64,000 bases of DNA from Bacillus sp. V5-8f (GCF_002863565.1 NZ_PGUW01000005.1:310001-374000), one strand, 5' to 3'; shown: positions 26,236-35,550, numbered from the stretch's first letter. Notes: a model not told the origin generated them from the sequence alone. Numbers and translations: made by a program.

Positions 26236-27216
26236 TTATTTTTTTACTTCCAAAATCAGTTTTCCTTGTGTCTGGCGCCCTTGCAATAAACGATGGACGT
26301 TGGCTGCTTCTTCCAAAGGATAAACTCCTCCGATTGTCAGCTTCAGCTGCCCTTCGGCAACGTAAGAGAATAACTCCTTAATGCTTGGAACCAACAGCTC
26401 CGGTTTTTTCATGATTTGCGGCAGGAAAAATCCGATCACAGACTGGTTTCTCCGCATCAGCAGGGATGGGTTAAACTCCACCTGTTGACCACTCGCATTT
26501 CCGAAAATGACAAGCCTGCCAAATGCAGCGAGGCATTTCAACGTTTTGTAAAACACATCCCCACCCGCCATTTCAAGGGCAACATCTGCTCCCTTTCCGG
26601 CAGTCGCTTCAAGGACTTCCTTTTCCCATCCATCCTTTGTGTAATTGATGAGGATATCTGCTCCCATCTCCCTGGCAAGCTCCAGCTTCTCTTGCGTACT
26701 TGCGGTTGCTATCACCTTTCCAGCACCGAAAAGCTTGGCAAGCTGCACGGCAATCGTGCCGACACCTCCTGCTGCGGCATGGACTAAAACCGTTTCACCC
26801 GGTTCAAGCCTGCCCATCGTTTTAAGCACATGATACGCACTCAAACCTTGAAGCGGCAATGCTGCTGCCTGATGGAAATCGACATTATCAGGGAGCGGGA
26901 TGACAGAAAATTCATCCGCTAAAGCGTACTCCGAATATCCACCCGACTCAACCAAACTGACAATTCTCGTCCCTGGCTGTATCCTTGTGACCTTCTCCCC
27001 TACTTCAGTTACAACACCTGCAATTTCCGCCCCCGGAATGAATGGCAGCGGAGTCGGAATCACGTACTGGCCCTGCCGGCGCGCTGTATCTGCATAGTTT
27101 ACCCCTACGGCATGCACCTCAACTAATACTTCATGTCCTTTTGGCACCGGCTTATCCACTTCAATATTATGTAATACTTCTGGGCCGCCGTACTCTTTTA
27201 ACTGTATTGCTTTCAT
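26236..27216 (-). CDS. Quinone oxidoreductase / zinc-independent MDR protein
   Basis: 326-residue medium-chain reductase of the QOR type (NADPH-dependent reduction of quinones or enones). The N-terminal GroES-like domain has VGVNYADTARRQG and PFIPGAEIAGVV. The NADPH Rossmann fold lies at VLVHAAAGGVGTIAVQLAKLFGA (near residue 145). The Cys/His zinc ligands of alcohol dehydrogenases are absent. It ends the 11-gene catabolic block, 10 bases after the crotonase gene. In this setting it may reduce an enoyl intermediate or by-product, which is inferred. Confidence 0.88.
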   Translation of the reverse strand: MKAIQLKEYGGPEVLHNIEVDKPVPKGHEVLVEVHAVGVNYADTARRQGQYVIPTPLPFIPGAEIAGVVTEVGEKVTRIQPGTRIVSLVESGGYSEYALADEFSVIPLPDNVDFHQAAALPLQGLSAYHVLKTMGRLEPGETVLVHAAAGGVGTIAVQLAKLFGAGKVIATASTQEKLELAREMGADILINYTKDGWEKEVLEATAGKGADVALEMAGGDVFYKTLKCLAAFGRLVIFGNASGQQVEFNPSLLMRRNQSVIGFFLPQIMKKPELLVPSIKELFSYVAEGQLKLTIGGVYPLEEAANVHRLLQGRQTQGKLILEVKK

Positions 27217-27226
27217 TGGTTTGTCC

Positions 27227-28006
27227 TCACTTTCCTTTAAACACTGGTTTTCTTTTTTCTTTAAATGCTGCGATTCCTTCTTGATGGTCGCTTGTTGTCA
27301 CCATCATTGTTTGAGTAATCCGTTCCTGCTCCAGGATTTCTTCAAGGCTTGAGGTGAAGGAATGATTAACCAGCTTTTTGATCATGCCATAAGCCTTTGT
27401 GGGACCTTGCGCCAGCCTTGAAGCCAATGAAAGTACCTCTTGCTGTAAACTTTCAAGAGGAGCCAAATGATTAATAACACCAAGCTCATACAGGCGTTTA
27501 GCCGAAACAGGTTCCGCGCTAAAGAAGAACTGTTTGGCCAGATGGGGACCAATTAATCTTGGAACAAAATAGGAACCGCCGCCATCCGATATTAAACCTA
27601 CCTGGGAAAAGCTGAGTGCGAACTTACTGTCCTCCGCCGCGATGATCAAATCACAGGCAAGGGCCAGATTAAAGCCAGCACCAGCCGCAAAACCATGGAC
27701 GGCTGCAATGATCGGGACTTCCGTTTCCTTCATGGCCAATATCAGCTGGTTTAGGCGGCCGATATGGTCATATACTTGTGTCGCGGATGACTGGCCCATT
27801 GTTTTGACATCACCGCCGGCAGAAAATGACCTGCCTGCACCCGATAACACGATCACGCGGATATCCGGGTTTGATTCGGCTTCTTTTATCGCCTCCTGAA
27901 GCCCTAAAATCATATCAGGGCTAAAAGCATTCAAGCTATCAGGACGGTTTAATGTAAGGTTCATGATCGCTCCTTCGACTGCAACCAATAAATCTTCTTT
28001 TCCCAT
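27227..28006 (-). CDS. Enoyl-CoA hydratase/isomerase family protein (PaaG-like)
   Basis: 259-residue crotonase-fold protein. The oxyanion-hole regions are FSAGGDVKTMG (near 67) and HGFAAGAGFNLALACD (near 110). In hydratases two Glu residues act; here the first is replaced (FSQVGLISDGGGSYF) and only the Asp of the SDGG turn remains. That is the pattern of PaaG-type isomerases. It could therefore be a delta-isomerase rather than a hydratase. It sits 15 bases downstream of an SDR and 10 bases before the quinone oxidoreductase. Confidence 0.87.
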   Translation of the reverse strand: MGKEDLLVAVEGAIMNLTLNRPDSLNAFSPDMILGLQEAIKEAESNPDIRVIVLSGAGRSFSAGGDVKTMGQSSATQVYDHIGRLNQLILAMKETEVPIIAAVHGFAAGAGFNLALACDLIIAAEDSKFALSFSQVGLISDGGGSYFVPRLIGPHLAKQFFFSAEPVSAKRLYELGVINHLAPLESLQQEVLSLASRLAQGPTKAYGMIKKLVNHSFTSSLEEILEQERITQTMMVTTSDHQEGIAAFKEKRKPVFKGK

Positions 28007-28021
28007 TTGAATTCCTCCTTA

Positions 28022-28804
28022 TTATTTAATCAGCCAGCCGCCGTCAACAAGCAAGTCGCTCCCAGTCATATAAGAAGCTTCGTTTGATGCGGCGAAAGCT
28101 ATCACATTTGCAATCTCTTCAGCCCTTCCAACCCTGCTTAACGCAGTATTCCTTTCGATTGCTTTTTGAAATTTTTCATTTTGTAGGCCTGCTTCTGTCA
28201 ATGGAGTTTCTACAAACCCTGGAGAAACCGAATTGACTCGAATATGGTGGGGTGCGAGCTCAAGTGCCAGCGATTTAGTGAAATTAATGACCCCTGCTTT
28301 AGCCGAGCTGTAGTGCGGGATATGCGCACCAGCCTGGTGCCCTGAAAGGGAAGCCACATTGACGATGGCCCTACCTGCGGGATGATTTTCTTCCTTGGCG
28401 GCGCACTCGGTCATTAATTTTCCAAGGTACTTTGAGACAAGGAAAACGCTCTTTAAATTTGCATTTTGGACAGCATCCCAATCCTCTTCCGTCGTTTCCA
28501 GCACCCTGGAATGCCTGGAACCACCAGCATTGTTAATGACAATATGCAAATCGCCAAACTGCTGGCGAATATAGTCCGCAAGCTCTTTTACGTCTTGTTC
28601 AACCGTCACATCGGCAGGAAATATTTCTGCGACAGGATTTTTTTTCACAGAATTAATTTCATGGGCAGCATTTTCTAGTTTTGACCTTGTCCTCCCCGTT
28701 AAAATAACCCTGGCCCCTTCGTTGGCTAACCTCAGTGCAGTTGCTTTCCCTATTCCTGTTCCTGCACCGGTAATGAGCGCTATTGATTGAGAAAATCTCA
28801 TCAT
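28022..28804 (-). CDS. SDR family oxidoreductase
   Basis: 260-residue classical SDR. Cofactor motif TGAGTGIG (residues 13-20), where the adjacent strand shows LTGRTRSK, the Arg suggesting NADP(H). NNAGGSRHS is present, as are catalytic Ser (VNVASLSG) and YSSAK (near 165). The end reads LLVDGGW. By context it would oxidise a hydroxyacyl-CoA or an alcohol in the catabolic block. There is a gap of 111 bases to the comB-like gene upstream, and 15 bases to the crotonase gene downstream. Confidence 0.87.
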   Translation of the reverse strand: MMRFSQSIALITGAGTGIGKATALRLANEGARVILTGRTRSKLENAAHEINSVKKNPVAEIFPADVTVEQDVKELADYIRQQFGDLHIVINNAGGSRHSRVLETTEEDWDAVQNANLKSVFLVSKYLGKLMTECAAKEENHPAGRAIVNVASLSGHQAGAHIPHYSSAKAGVINFTKSLALELAPHHIRVNSVSPGFVETPLTEAGLQNEKFQKAIERNTALSRVGRAEEIANVIAFAASNEASYMTGSDLLVDGGWLIK

Positions 28805-28915
28805 TTTTCCACTCCCAGTAAGTGTATTGGTTTTGCAGAAATTGGCTGTGTAACAATAATTTTGGATGGCTATCCATCAAACTGCTGCTTACAATTTAAG
28901 TTTTAATTGGAGGTT

Positions 28916-29662
28916 TTAGCTCTTTACAGAAGCCCCCAAGGTAATTTTTCCTTGTTTTAATTTTGGTGCAAGCCCGATGATGCCCTTTTTTGCCGCAAAG
29001 CCAAGCTCCTGATTAAAATCATGTTTATTGAACATTCTCCCAACATGAGAGGACTTCAAGATGGAATATGCCTCATCCTTTTTACCTTCGTATAAAGAAT
29101 GGGCTGCCCGGGCTGCATCCGTCAGTTCAATTTCCCCGTCTTGTTCCTTGATTAGGCAATCGATAAAATGGCCTGCCCCATAGAAGTCCTCGAGACTCAT
29201 TTCTCCTGAATTACCGGAACAAACTACCATAATCGTCTCATCCTCCCAATCCTTGGCGACCTCTTTCGCTACAAAAGGATTATTCAATAACGAAGCAATG
29301 TACACTTCCTTCGCGCCCGTCGACTTCCTTAGGGCTACCGTCCCATTTGTAGTAGATAACACCAACACTTTCCCTGCTACGGATTTTCGCAGAATGGAAG
29401 GACTAGGATAAACGAAGCCTTCTACCGGCTTCGCCGAGAGCTCCCCTGCCAGAATCCAATCGGCTGCTCCATTCTTTTTGTGCAGGTGTAAAGCCTCATC
29501 ACAATCTAAAACAGGAATTACCTCCAGTGCACCATCATGTAAGGCAGAAACAATTGTCGTTGTTGCCAGCAGGACATCCAGTACGACAGCAATCTTATCG
29601 CCCTCAGCCATTTTTTGTTCGTTAATTTCTTCTTTTCTGGTTAAAAGGTGTATTTTCTTCAT
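28916..29662 (-). CDS. comB: ComB-family phosphatase (2-phosphosulfolactate phosphatase-like)
   Basis: 248-residue member of the ComB family. Its founding activity is dephosphorylation of 2-phosphosulfolactate (Mg-dependent) in coenzyme M or sulfolactate synthesis. Recognisable blocks are VVLDVLLATTTIVSALHDGA (residues 25-45), GELSAKPVEGF with SPS, LSTTNGT (near 105) and CSGNSGEMSLEDFYGAGHFID. No other sulfolactate or coenzyme M gene is present. Its start lies one base after the stop of an APH-type kinase gene. That tight coupling suggests it acts on a phosphorylated intermediate of this catabolic route rather than on phosphosulfolactate. Confidence 0.82.
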   Translation of the reverse strand: MKKIHLLTRKEEINEQKMAEGDKIAVVLDVLLATTTIVSALHDGALEVIPVLDCDEALHLHKKNGAADWILAGELSAKPVEGFVYPSPSILRKSVAGKVLVLSTTNGTVALRKSTGAKEVYIASLLNNPFVAKEVAKDWEDETIMVVCSGNSGEMSLEDFYGAGHFIDCLIKEQDGEIELTDAARAAHSLYEGKKDEAYSILKSSHVGRMFNKHDFNQELGFAAKKGIIGLAPKLKQGKITLGASVKS

Positions 29663-29663
29663 A

Positions 29664-30737
29664 TCATGTTTCCTTGCTGGCTATGTTTGCGGCATGGATG
29701 ATTAGACTTCTTATGGCGCGGTCAAACCGTGAAAACCGGGGATCACTCGTTTGCCCCTTTTTATAACGGTAATAGATTTGCTGTAAAATGACCGCCAGCT
29801 TGAAATAGGCAAATGTCATATAAAAGTCCATATTGGACAGATCCCTGCCGCTTTTTTTCGCATAAGCCTCAATGAATTGTTTTCTTGTCATAAACCCTTC
29901 GTGTACAGTAATCGCGGGCTTACTAAGTCCTGATTTTAAAAGTTCAGGATCATCCTTTTCGGTCCAATACCCCATCGCAACACCTAGATCAGCCAGCGGG
30001 TCGCCAACAGTGGTCATTTCCCAATCGAAAAGTCCTACCATATCAGTAAGTCCTTCATTTATCATCGCGTTATTAAGCTTATAATCGTAGTGGATGATTG
30101 TTGCCTCACCATCAGAAGGGACATGGTCTGCCAGCCATTTAAGCAGCGGTTCGACTTCAGGTATATTATCCGTTTTGGCACGAAGATATCTCGAGATCCA
30201 GCCATTCACCTGGCGTTCCATAAATCCTTGAGGCTTGCTGATTTCCGCCAGGCGGGTTTCCTTGTACGGGATAGCATGCAGCTGGACAAGCCTGTCGACC
30301 ATAATTTCCGAAAGCTTCCAACAGTTTTCCTTCGTTGGTTTGACTTCTTGCGGAAATTCAGTATCGAACACAATGCCATGCTTCCTTTCCATTATGAAAA
30401 AGGGGCTGCCGACGATTGTCTCGTCCTCCGAAAACAGGATGGGCTTCGGGGCGGGCGAAAAATGCGTATGAAGTTCTGAAATAATGAGGTGCTCCCTCTT
30501 CATATCATGGGCTTTTGGAGCAACCGGCCCAAGCGGCGGCCTCCTCAACACCGCTTCCCAATCACCAATCTTTAATTGATAAGTAAGGTTTGAATGGCCT
30601 GCGGAAAATTGTAAAACCTCAAGCTGTGCCTCGGTCAGCCCTTCAATATTTCTTTTTAAAAATGATTCCAGCACTGAATAATCCAATTCCTCGCCTTTTC
30701 GTACAGGAATGGTATCTTCCCCGATTTTGTAAGGCAT
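29664..30737 (-). CDS. APH-type kinase resembling the kinase half of ACAD10/11
   Basis: 357-residue aminoglycoside-phosphotransferase-fold kinase. The start shows FSAGHSNLTYQL (glycine-rich segment) and AVLRRPPLGPVAPKAHDM, followed by GSPFFIMERKHG. The catalytic loop is HYDYKLNNAM (HxDxxxxN) near residue 213. The metal motif is LFDWEMTTVGDPLADLG. These features match the N-terminal kinase domain of human ACAD10/ACAD11 and LvaA of the Pseudomonas levulinate pathway, which phosphorylate 4-hydroxyacyl-CoAs. An ACAD11-like dehydrogenase is encoded in the same block at 35551. It is coupled to the comB-like gene, one base apart. Confidence 0.88.
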   Translation of the reverse strand: MPYKIGEDTIPVRKGEELDYSVLESFLKRNIEGLTEAQLEVLQFSAGHSNLTYQLKIGDWEAVLRRPPLGPVAPKAHDMKREHLIISELHTHFSPAPKPILFSEDETIVGSPFFIMERKHGIVFDTEFPQEVKPTKENCWKLSEIMVDRLVQLHAIPYKETRLAEISKPQGFMERQVNGWISRYLRAKTDNIPEVEPLLKWLADHVPSDGEATIIHYDYKLNNAMINEGLTDMVGLFDWEMTTVGDPLADLGVAMGYWTEKDDPELLKSGLSKPAITVHEGFMTRKQFIEAYAKKSGRDLSNMDFYMTFAYFKLAVILQQIYYRYKKGQTSDPRFSRFDRAIRSLIIHAANIASKET

Positions 30738-30774
30738 GCTTATTCCCCCTTTTATCGTTGAAATATTCAGAATT

Positions 30775-31179
30775 TCAAATTTGCACGGAATAATTGGTTA
30801 ACCCTTCGCGAAGCAAATCGGGAATTGCCTTGCTTTTTTGTTCCTTGAAATCAAAAAAGACCATCACTGCATTCCCTTTCGCAATCAGTTCGCCAGTCTG
30901 GGAACAAACCACGTCATGATTGATCTCAAAGCTTTTGGTGCCAACCCGCGTGACCGTCGTTCTGATGGTTAAGACTTGGTTGAAATAGCCCTGATTGACA
31001 AAATCACATTTGATAGAGGCCAAAATAAAATTCCAGTCGTCGGCATCCATCTTATATCCAAGCGATTCAAAGAACTTGATCCGCGCTTCTTCCAAGTAAA
31101 TGAAATAACTTGTATTATTGATATGGCCCAAAGCATCTGTTTCGCAAAAGCGAGCTGTTACTTCCGTTTCATGTATCAC
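30775..31179 (-). CDS. Acyl-CoA thioesterase (4HBT / YbgC type)
   Basis: 134-residue single hot-dog domain. The active-site region reads ETDALGHINNTSYFIYLEEAR, with the Asp and His-Asn typical of 4-hydroxybenzoyl-CoA-type thioesterases. GTKSFEINHDVV forms the second strand. It likely releases CoA from stalled or toxic acyl-CoAs of this route. It is 36 bases downstream of the 3-hydroxyacyl-CoA dehydrogenase gene and 37 upstream of the kinase. Confidence 0.87.
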   Translation of the reverse strand: MIHETEVTARFCETDALGHINNTSYFIYLEEARIKFFESLGYKMDADDWNFILASIKCDFVNQGYFNQVLTIRTTVTRVGTKSFEINHDVVCSQTGELIAKGNAVMVFFDFKEQKSKAIPDLLREGLTNYSVQI

Positions 31180-31215
31180 GCCTTCTATTCCCCCAATCTT
31201 TTATACGAGAGGAGA

Positions 31216-32100
31216 TCAATGCTCTACTCCTTCTTTTGTGTATTGGTACCAGCCTTGGCCTGTTTTTCTGCCAAGATGGCCCTGCTTTACTTTTTCTTCT
31301 AAACTGGCAGTTGGTTTATCCTCAGGCTTTCCAGTTTCCTGATATCGCTGCTGCATGACGAAATACCCTATATCAATACCTGAGAGATCCATAAGTTCAA
31401 ATGGGCCAAGGGGATGGCCGAGAGCCTTTCGGCAGATCATATCAATATCTTTAAAATCGGCGAATCCGTTTTCATATAGGTAAAGTGCCTCTTTTTTCAG
31501 AGCCCCCAATATCCGATTTGCAATGAATCCGGAAATCTCCTTTTTTAACAGGACTGCTGTCCTGTTCATCCTTTTGCAAACTTCCATCGCCGCTCGTGCG
31601 GTGTCTTCCGATGCCTCCTCGCTCATAACCACCTCTACACAATCCATGACAAGTGGCGGAAAGAAAAAGTGCATATTGATCACCTTGTTGGGACGGTTGG
31701 TTGCATCAGCAAGCAAGCTGCTTACAATTGTGGAACTATTTGTTGCAAAAATTGTATGGGCAGGTGCATACTTTTCCAGTCTTGAAAATACATCTCTTTT
31801 TACATCAAGCTTCTCTGTTACTGCCTCTATAATCAAATCTGTGTCAGTTGCCGCCGCTTCTAGACTCGTAGTATATGTAAGGCGCCGGAGTGCCGTACTT
31901 TTTGCATGTTCTGTTAATTTTTCTTTTACCACCCATTTGTCCATAATGGAATGCAGCTTTTCCTCGGCACTTCTCAATGCAGCCTCTTGCACGTCCTGCA
32001 AAATTGTTTCATATCCTCCTAAGGCGGCAAGCATTGCGATCTGGTGACCCATTTGACCAGCACCTATAACAGATATACGTCTTATTTCACTAATTGACAT
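31216..32100 (-). CDS. 3-hydroxyacyl-CoA dehydrogenase
   Basis: 294-residue NAD-dependent enzyme oxidising 3-hydroxyacyl-CoA to 3-ketoacyl-CoA. The Rossmann motif is VIGAGQMGHQIAML (from residue 8). The catalytic region is ATNSSTIVSSLLA with NMHFFFPPLVMDCVEVV carrying the active-site His. The C-terminal dimerisation domain starts at GFIANRILGALKKEA and ends near DLSGIDIGYFVMQ. ATG 32100 follows GGAGGG closely and replaces the upstream frame start 32124. It heads the second transcription unit of the block, 22 bases behind a palindromic operator. It forms a unit with the thioesterase, kinase and phosphatase genes. Confidence 0.92.
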   Translation of the reverse strand: MSISEIRRISVIGAGQMGHQIAMLAALGGYETILQDVQEAALRSAEEKLHSIMDKWVVKEKLTEHAKSTALRRLTYTTSLEAAATDTDLIIEAVTEKLDVKRDVFSRLEKYAPAHTIFATNSSTIVSSLLADATNRPNKVINMHFFFPPLVMDCVEVVMSEEASEDTARAAMEVCKRMNRTAVLLKKEISGFIANRILGALKKEALYLYENGFADFKDIDMICRKALGHPLGPFELMDLSGIDIGYFVMQQRYQETGKPEDKPTASLEEKVKQGHLGRKTGQGWYQYTKEGVEH

Positions 32101-32122
32101 GTATTGCCCTCCTCCCGCGCTC

Positions 32123-32136
32123 ACTGACTGGTTAGT
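32123..32136. promoter_or_regulatory. Candidate TetR operator before the hydroxyacyl-CoA dehydrogenase gene
   Basis: ACTGACTGGTTAGT matches the perfect palindrome ACTAACCGGTTAGT at 36784 in 12 of 14 positions. Both are followed by ATGT on the plus strand. Distance to the start codon is 22 bases, against 21 at the other site. Confidence 0.65.
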
Positions 32137-32329
32137 ATGTAAAGAAGTAAGAAAATGGCTAGAAAGATGGATAAGCGCAGGTCAGCCTGAAGGAGCAGAC
32201 TAACCATCCCCACAACCTGGGAACCGTCAACGTCATCCATCGTATAGCCAAAAAGCTACACGTTGCTTTGTGCGATGTTACACTCACGGAGCGCCATTAT
32301 CATGTAGAAGTCCACCTTCCCTGCCACCA

Positions 32330-32896
32330 TTACCTACTTTCTATTCCTTGCAAAATCATTTCTACGAAAATATCGGTTACCTCTTTGTCTGTCATCTTTC
32401 CAGCGGGGTTAAACCATTGATAGCTCCAGTTTGCCGAACCAAGGATTCCAAACGCTATAATCGGGGCATTAAGGTTCGAACGGAATTCCCCTTTTTCAAT
32501 CCCTTCTTCAAGGAGGGCCTGAATGTTAAAGCGGAATTTATCACGCTTAGGTATGATTTGGGAAAGGCGCTCCTCACTTAAATTCTGCATTTCCCGAAAA
32601 AACACCTTTGCACTCGGACCCTGGCTTTTAACTCTGCTGATTAGCATAAAGACAATATCATAAAGCTTTTCCTTGGAGTTTTTTGTTTCGTCCTTTAAGA
32701 TCTTCTCCTGATGGTTGAGCAAATCGTCAATATAGCGAAAATGGATTTCCATCAGCAATTCTTCCTTGCTGGAAAAATAGTAGTAGAACGTGCCTTTGGT
32801 TACGCCGATGGAATCCACGATATCCTGAATTGAAGTTTCACTGAATCCTTTTTTCTCAAATAATCGAATGCTGTGCTCTGTTATTTTTTCCTTCAC
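32330..32896 (-). CDS. TetR-family regulator of the acyl-CoA catabolic genes
   Basis: 188 residues. The N-terminal helix-turn-helix spans residues 10-50 (FSETSIQDIVDSIGVTKGTF then YYYFSSKEELLMEI). The remainder is the helical ligand-binding domain. TetR regulators of fatty-acid oxidation (FadR/YsiA of B. subtilis) release DNA on binding acyl-CoA. By analogy this one probably senses the acyl-CoA made by the neighbouring ligase. The gene is between the ligase and the 3-hydroxyacyl-CoA dehydrogenase. No operator copy was found in front of the gene itself, so it may be read from the ligase transcript. Confidence 0.88.
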   Translation of the reverse strand: MKEKITEHSIRLFEKKGFSETSIQDIVDSIGVTKGTFYYYFSSKEELLMEIHFRYIDDLLNHQEKILKDETKNSKEKLYDIVFMLISRVKSQGPSAKVFFREMQNLSEERLSQIIPKRDKFRFNIQALLEEGIEKGEFRSNLNAPIIAFGILGSANWSYQWFNPAGKMTDKEVTDIFVEMILQGIESR

Positions 32897-33041
32897 CCAT
32901 GTATCCTCGCAATCTGTTGAAAAGTTTCAGTGAAATTATACCATAACTACTTTCTTTTCCGATTAACAAGGCTCCCCTTTTTGTTTATATCTGTATGGAC
33001 TTCACCGGCTAACCATCAGCTCGAGATTTGAGTATTTTTCT

Positions 33042-34652
33042 CTACTTAGCAGCAGCTTCTTCCCGTAATGCACGGCGAAGTATTTTCCCGACATTTGTTT
33101 TAGGCAGCGCCTCACGGAATTCTACAATGGTGGGCACTTTATAAGCAGACATATTCGCTTTGCAGTGCGCAATCATTTCTTCTGAAGTCGCCGTTTTGCC
33201 TGATTTCAGCACAATGATAGCTTTGACAGTCTCTCCTCTGTATGGATCAGGGACGCCGATTACCACTGCCTCCTGGACTGAAGGATGTTCATAAATCACC
33301 TCTTCGACATCTCGTGGATAAACGTTATAACCGCTGGCAATGATCATATCCTTTTTCCTGTCAACTATATATACATAGCCTTCTTCATCGATTTTTGCAA
33401 TATCGCCAGTGTATAGCCAGCCGTCCCTTAAGGTATTTGCCGTTTCTTCCGGCATGTTCCAATAGCCCTTCATCACCTGAGGACCCTTGATTATCAATTC
33501 ACCCAATTCCCCAATCGGAACTTCCTCCGTGCCTGTTGCCAAATCAACCACCTTGTACTTGGTGCTCGGAAATCCAATCCCTACACTGCCGGGCTTCCTC
33601 TCAGCAAATGGCGGATTGCAATGGGTTGTTGGAGATGCTTCTGATAGACCATAGCCCTCCAAAATCTGTGAGCCGGTTTTACTTTCGAATTCCCGCATAA
33701 GCTCAAGGGGCATTGGGGCACTTCCGCTATTACATGAACGAATGGAATCAATCCCATACTCTTCAGCCTTAGGATGGTTCGTAATCGCTACATACATGGT
33801 TGGGACACCCGGGAATGTAGTCGGCTGCTCATTTTTAATTGTATTTAAAACTTCTTCGACCTCGAATCGAGGAAGTATAATGGAGTCTGATGCTGTATAT
33901 ATTGCATAATTCATGGCTGATGTCATTCCAAACACATGGAAGAAAGGAATAATTGTCAAAAACCGTTCCTTCCCAATCTCCACTTCATGCTTGAAAAATT
34001 CATAGGTCTGAATGACATTTGCAAGTATATTTTTATGGGTGAGCATTGCTCCTTTGGAACGGCCTGTTGTTCCTCCTGTGTATTGGAGTACGGCCACGTC
34101 GTGTTCCGGTTGTATTTCCACAGGGGTAACCTGCCCATTTCCTTCCTTTAAAAAAGCATCAAATGTCCGATCAGGCGAAAAGTCTTGCTCTGAAGGCTGA
34201 AGGCTTACAACGATAATGTTTTTCAGATGAGCTGACTGCTGCGCCTCTCTTACCTTTGGGTAAAGTGCATCCAATACGATGATCGTCTGCGCACCGGAAT
34301 CACTTAGTATATATTCAATTTCCCGCGGCGCTGACATAGGATTTACCTGCGTAACAATGCCACCGCAGGTCAAAATGCCATTATAAGCAATGACATATTG
34401 CGGGCAGTTCGGCAGCATAATTGCTACTCTGTCTCCCTTTTGGATTCCATTGATTTGCAAGGAGGATGCAAATAGATTTACAGCAAATGCTAATTCCTGG
34501 TAGTTAATCTTCTTGGTGTAGAAGGTAATCGCATTATTTTGCGGATATTTTTTAGCAGTTTCCTGGAGGACTTGCGGAATCGTAATTTCAGGAATATCAA
34601 TTTCCTTTGCAATCGACTCGGGATATACGGACAGCCATGGGTTTTCTTTCAT
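33042..34652 (-). CDS. Long-chain-type fatty-acid-CoA ligase
   Basis: 536-residue AMP-forming acyl-CoA synthetase. The P-loop-like AMP motif is YTGGTTGRSKGAMLTH (near 185). EGYGLSEASPTTH and GWLYTGDIAKIDEEGYVYIV lead to the hinge DRKKDMIIASGYNV. The catalytic Lys lies in PKTNVGKILRRAL near the C-terminus. It activates a carboxylic acid to its CoA thioester, the entry step of the block. The chain-length preference cannot be read. It lies between an SDR (95 bases upstream) and the TetR gene. Confidence 0.92.
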   Translation of the reverse strand: MKENPWLSVYPESIAKEIDIPEITIPQVLQETAKKYPQNNAITFYTKKINYQELAFAVNLFASSLQINGIQKGDRVAIMLPNCPQYVIAYNGILTCGGIVTQVNPMSAPREIEYILSDSGAQTIIVLDALYPKVREAQQSAHLKNIIVVSLQPSEQDFSPDRTFDAFLKEGNGQVTPVEIQPEHDVAVLQYTGGTTGRSKGAMLTHKNILANVIQTYEFFKHEVEIGKERFLTIIPFFHVFGMTSAMNYAIYTASDSIILPRFEVEEVLNTIKNEQPTTFPGVPTMYVAITNHPKAEEYGIDSIRSCNSGSAPMPLELMREFESKTGSQILEGYGLSEASPTTHCNPPFAERKPGSVGIGFPSTKYKVVDLATGTEEVPIGELGELIIKGPQVMKGYWNMPEETANTLRDGWLYTGDIAKIDEEGYVYIVDRKKDMIIASGYNVYPRDVEEVIYEHPSVQEAVVIGVPDPYRGETVKAIIVLKSGKTATSEEMIAHCKANMSAYKVPTIVEFREALPKTNVGKILRRALREEAAAK

Positions 34653-34747
34653 AAATAAACCTCCAACAATATGATAAATAATGACACATTTATGCTATTC
34701 ACTGCTGTCTGTCAGATTGCCTTACTCAATTGGTTTGTTCATCCTGG

Positions 34748-35527
34748 TCAAGCGTGTGTGCCGCCATCAACAATTAACACATCGCCAGTTATATAGTTAG
34801 CTGCGTTGGATGCCAAGAACACGGCCGCACCCTTTAAATCATCATCTGTCCCAAAACGCCTTAAAGGTGTTGTTTCAAGGATCGGGTCCTTCCCTTTTTC
34901 GATTAGCACCTTTGACATCTTCGTCGGGAAAAAGCCAGGAGCAATCGCATTTACGTTTATGTTATAGGGACCCCATTTTACCGCAAGGTCTTTCGTAAAT
35001 GTAATAACAGCACCTTTGCTCGTGTTATAGCCAATCGTATTCATTACCCTTGGATCCGTTCCTCCAAGACCCGCAACAGAAGCGATGTTAATGATCTTGC
35101 CGCCTCCTTGCTCAATCATAATCCTCCCGGCTGCCTGACTCATCAAAAAGGTTCCTGTTACGTTCACATTAATCACCTTTTGCCAAGCTTCCAGAGGCAT
35201 TTCTTCCACAGGTGCTCCCCAGGTTGCACCGCTGTTATTAACTAATATATCAATGGAACCAAATTCCTTTTTCGTTTCATCGACAACCGCCTGCACATCT
35301 TCTGGATTAGAAATATCACATTTTAAGGCGAGCGCTTTGACGCCTATTTGCCGGATCCGTTCCGCAACTTCCTCACATGCTTCTTTTTTACGTGAGCATA
35401 ACACCACATTGGCCCCTGCTTCTGCGAATCCTATGGCGATCTGTTCGCCAAGCCCTCGTCCGCCCCCTGTAACAATAGCCGTTTTTCCGGTTAAATCAAA
35501 TAACTCCATAACTTTCATTGCCTTCAC
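34748..35527 (-). CDS. SDR family oxidoreductase
   Basis: 259-residue classical SDR: TGGGRGLGEQIA cofactor motif, LCSRKKEA (Arg after the second strand, suggesting NADP), NNSGATWGAP, catalytic Ser in INIASVAG and YNTSKGAV, and the C-terminal VLIVDGGTHA. The first three Met codons (35527, 35518, 35509) are all possible starts; the first is GTG with AAAGG just upstream. It is 23 bases after the acyl-CoA dehydrogenase gene, clearly in the same transcript. It probably acts on a hydroxyacyl intermediate. Confidence 0.87.
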   Translation of the reverse strand: MKAMKVMELFDLTGKTAIVTGGGRGLGEQIAIGFAEAGANVVLCSRKKEACEEVAERIRQIGVKALALKCDISNPEDVQAVVDETKKEFGSIDILVNNSGATWGAPVEEMPLEAWQKVINVNVTGTFLMSQAAGRIMIEQGGGKIINIASVAGLGGTDPRVMNTIGYNTSKGAVITFTKDLAVKWGPYNINVNAIAPGFFPTKMSKVLIEKGKDPILETTPLRRFGTDDDLKGAAVFLASNAANYITGDVLIVDGGTHA

Positions 35528-35550
35528 TGCCTTTCTCTTATATCTTCGTC

